Shown piece after piece: positions 63,448 to 64,000 of a stretch of 64,000 nucleotides of DNA. Made by a program: the position numbers and the translations under genes. Position 1 is the first letter of the stretch; every line of letters begins with the position of its first letter. The stretch is taken from the NCBI GenBank assembly GCA_963720645.1, contig CAVRFX010000016.1, positions 1-64,000 of the forward strand, written 5' to 3'. The DNA is from RYN-230 sp963720645. Lineage in GTDB: Bacteria > Actinomycetota > Actinomycetes > Streptosporangiales > Streptosporangiaceae. The notes beneath the pieces are model-generated. The model had not been told where the DNA came from. It worked only from the letters and a program-made list of their open reading frames with translations, and did not search any database.

Positions 63448-64000
63448 ATGGCCGAGCAGACCACGCAGCCGCCGAACGAGCTGGACCGGGCGGCCGAGGA
63501 AGCCGGTTTCTACCACGAGGCGGCGCTCAACGCGGCCTGGACCGGCTCCCGGTTCGCGGTCGGCGCGCTGGCCTTCCTGTACGGCGCGCTGGCGTTCGCC
63601 TACTTCTACCTGCGGTCGATCAACTCCTCGGGCCGGTGGGAGGGCTCGGGCTTCCACGCCCCGCAGATGGGCTACGGCGTGACGATCATGGTCCTGGTCC
63701 TGGTCAGCGCCATCGTCCAGTACGTGGGGCTGCAGCGGATCAAGGCCGGGGCCAAGAGCGCGTGGCAGGCTGCGGCCCTGGTCGCGCTGGTGCTCGGCGT
63801 GGCCGCGGTGGTGCTGCAGATCATCCAGCTGCTCAGCCTGCCGTTCCAGCCGGGCAGCTCCGGCTTCGCCAGCGTGTTCACCGACACCTACCCGGTCCTG
63901 CTGGTCAGCTGGCTCGGGGCGATGCTCTGGCTGGAGATCCTGGTGATGCGCATCCGGCCACTGACGGCCATCTCCTTCGTCGAGCAGCCGCCCACCTACG
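63448..64000 (+). CDS. ctaE: Cytochrome c oxidase subunit III, cut by window end
   Basis: The first 184 residues of subunit III. It begins MAEQTTQPPNELDRAAEEAG and has helices ALAFLYGALAFAYFYLRSIN (with the usual aromatic), GYGVTIMVLVLVSAIVQYVG, LVALVLGVAAVVLQIIQLLS and YPVLLVSWLGAMLWLEILVM. The polar Trp/Glu near the end fits subunit III, which stabilises the catalytic core. It starts two bases after the ctaD stop, so they are coupled. The gene runs off the window; the remaining part and any subunit IV are not visible. Confidence 0.75.
   Translation, partial: MAEQTTQPPNELDRAAEEAGFYHEAALNAAWTGSRFAVGALAFLYGALAFAYFYLRSINSSGRWEGSGFHAPQMGYGVTIMVLVLVSAIVQYVGLQRIKAGAKSAWQAAALVALVLGVAAVVLQIIQLLSLPFQPGSSGFASVFTDTYPVLLVSWLGAMLWLEILVMRIRPLTAISFVEQPPTY

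Noticed and set aside
1..64000. tRNA, rRNA or CRISPR array
   Set aside because: No T-loop/acceptor patterns, ribosomal segments or regularly spaced repeats were seen on reading; a covariance-model search was not possible.

Overview
The window reads as two unrelated pieces of DNA joined near base 15,030-15,090. The left piece (1 to about 15.0 kb) has moderate GC, AT-rich gaps and gene families typical of Alphaproteobacteria, with a Bradyrhizobium/Nitrobacteraceae flavour: small zinc-ribbon proteins, a P4-type integrase, a ModA-like binding protein, DoxX and an HbpS/GlcG-like protein. The right piece (15.1 to 64 kb) is uniformly high GC with strong GC3 bias and carries actinobacterial families: LAL-type LuxR, SigE-type sigma, S-adenosyl methyltransferase of the Methyltransf_19 type, CHAT/Trypco1 proteins and an actinobacterial cytochrome oxidase. 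It suggests a soil actinomycete, perhaps Streptosporangiales; this placement is inference from protein style, not from a marker gene. No rRNA, tRNA or CRISPR array was recognised.

Frameshifts are everywhere. In the left piece nearly every recognisable gene is broken every 100-400 bases. In the right piece breaks are rarer but also hit genes that should be intact, such as ctaD, the HtrA-like protease and the IS transposase. The same protein continues across each break in another frame, so many breaks are probably uncorrected single-base indels from sequencing. I give reconstructed gene spans and state the breaks.

Layout. 1-3.1 kb: sigma-factor tail, LysR remnant, small proteins, broken alanine dehydrogenase. 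3.4-8.9 kb: remains of an integrated element (integrase, conserved hypothetical, family A DNA polymerase, winged-helix-like protein). 9-11.2 kb: nothing secure. 11.3-14.7 kb: broken ModA-like, DoxX, HbpS-like and Ntn-hydrolase-like genes. 15.0-16.6 kb: alpha/beta hydrolase plus TetR operon with a clear palindromic operator. 17.3-23.2 kb: DUF2079-type membrane protein, hypotheticals, an IS630 element and a truncated methyltransferase, with four copies of a dispersed repeat. 23.3-31.4 kb: methyltransferase, LAL regulator, exported beta-helix protein, SigE sigma factor with membrane partner.

31.6-43.3 kb holds the most interesting content: two operons each led by a Trypco1 protein. One, on the minus strand, is Trypco1 followed by a CHAT protease with a coiled coil and a six-helix membrane tail. 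The other, on the plus strand, is Trypco1, then a trypsin-like protease fused to a CHAT domain that has lost its catalytic pair, then a 1,032-residue helical-repeat protein ending in an FHIPEP/FlhA-like segment; all three are translationally coupled. Between them lie PPOX, ABM-like, AraC, methyltransferase and DinB/TPR genes. This looks like a protease-based conflict or signalling system.

44-55 kb: exported proteins, GNAT, glycolipid-binding protein, GntR, methyltransferase, metallophosphatase, arginine deiminase, dapE and a proline-rich HtrA-like protease. 55-59.3 kb: a tightly packed two-component, thioredoxin and deacetylase operon. 59.7-64 kb: a cytochrome c oxidase operon (cupredoxin-like protein, ctaC, ctaD, ctaE), cut by the window edge.
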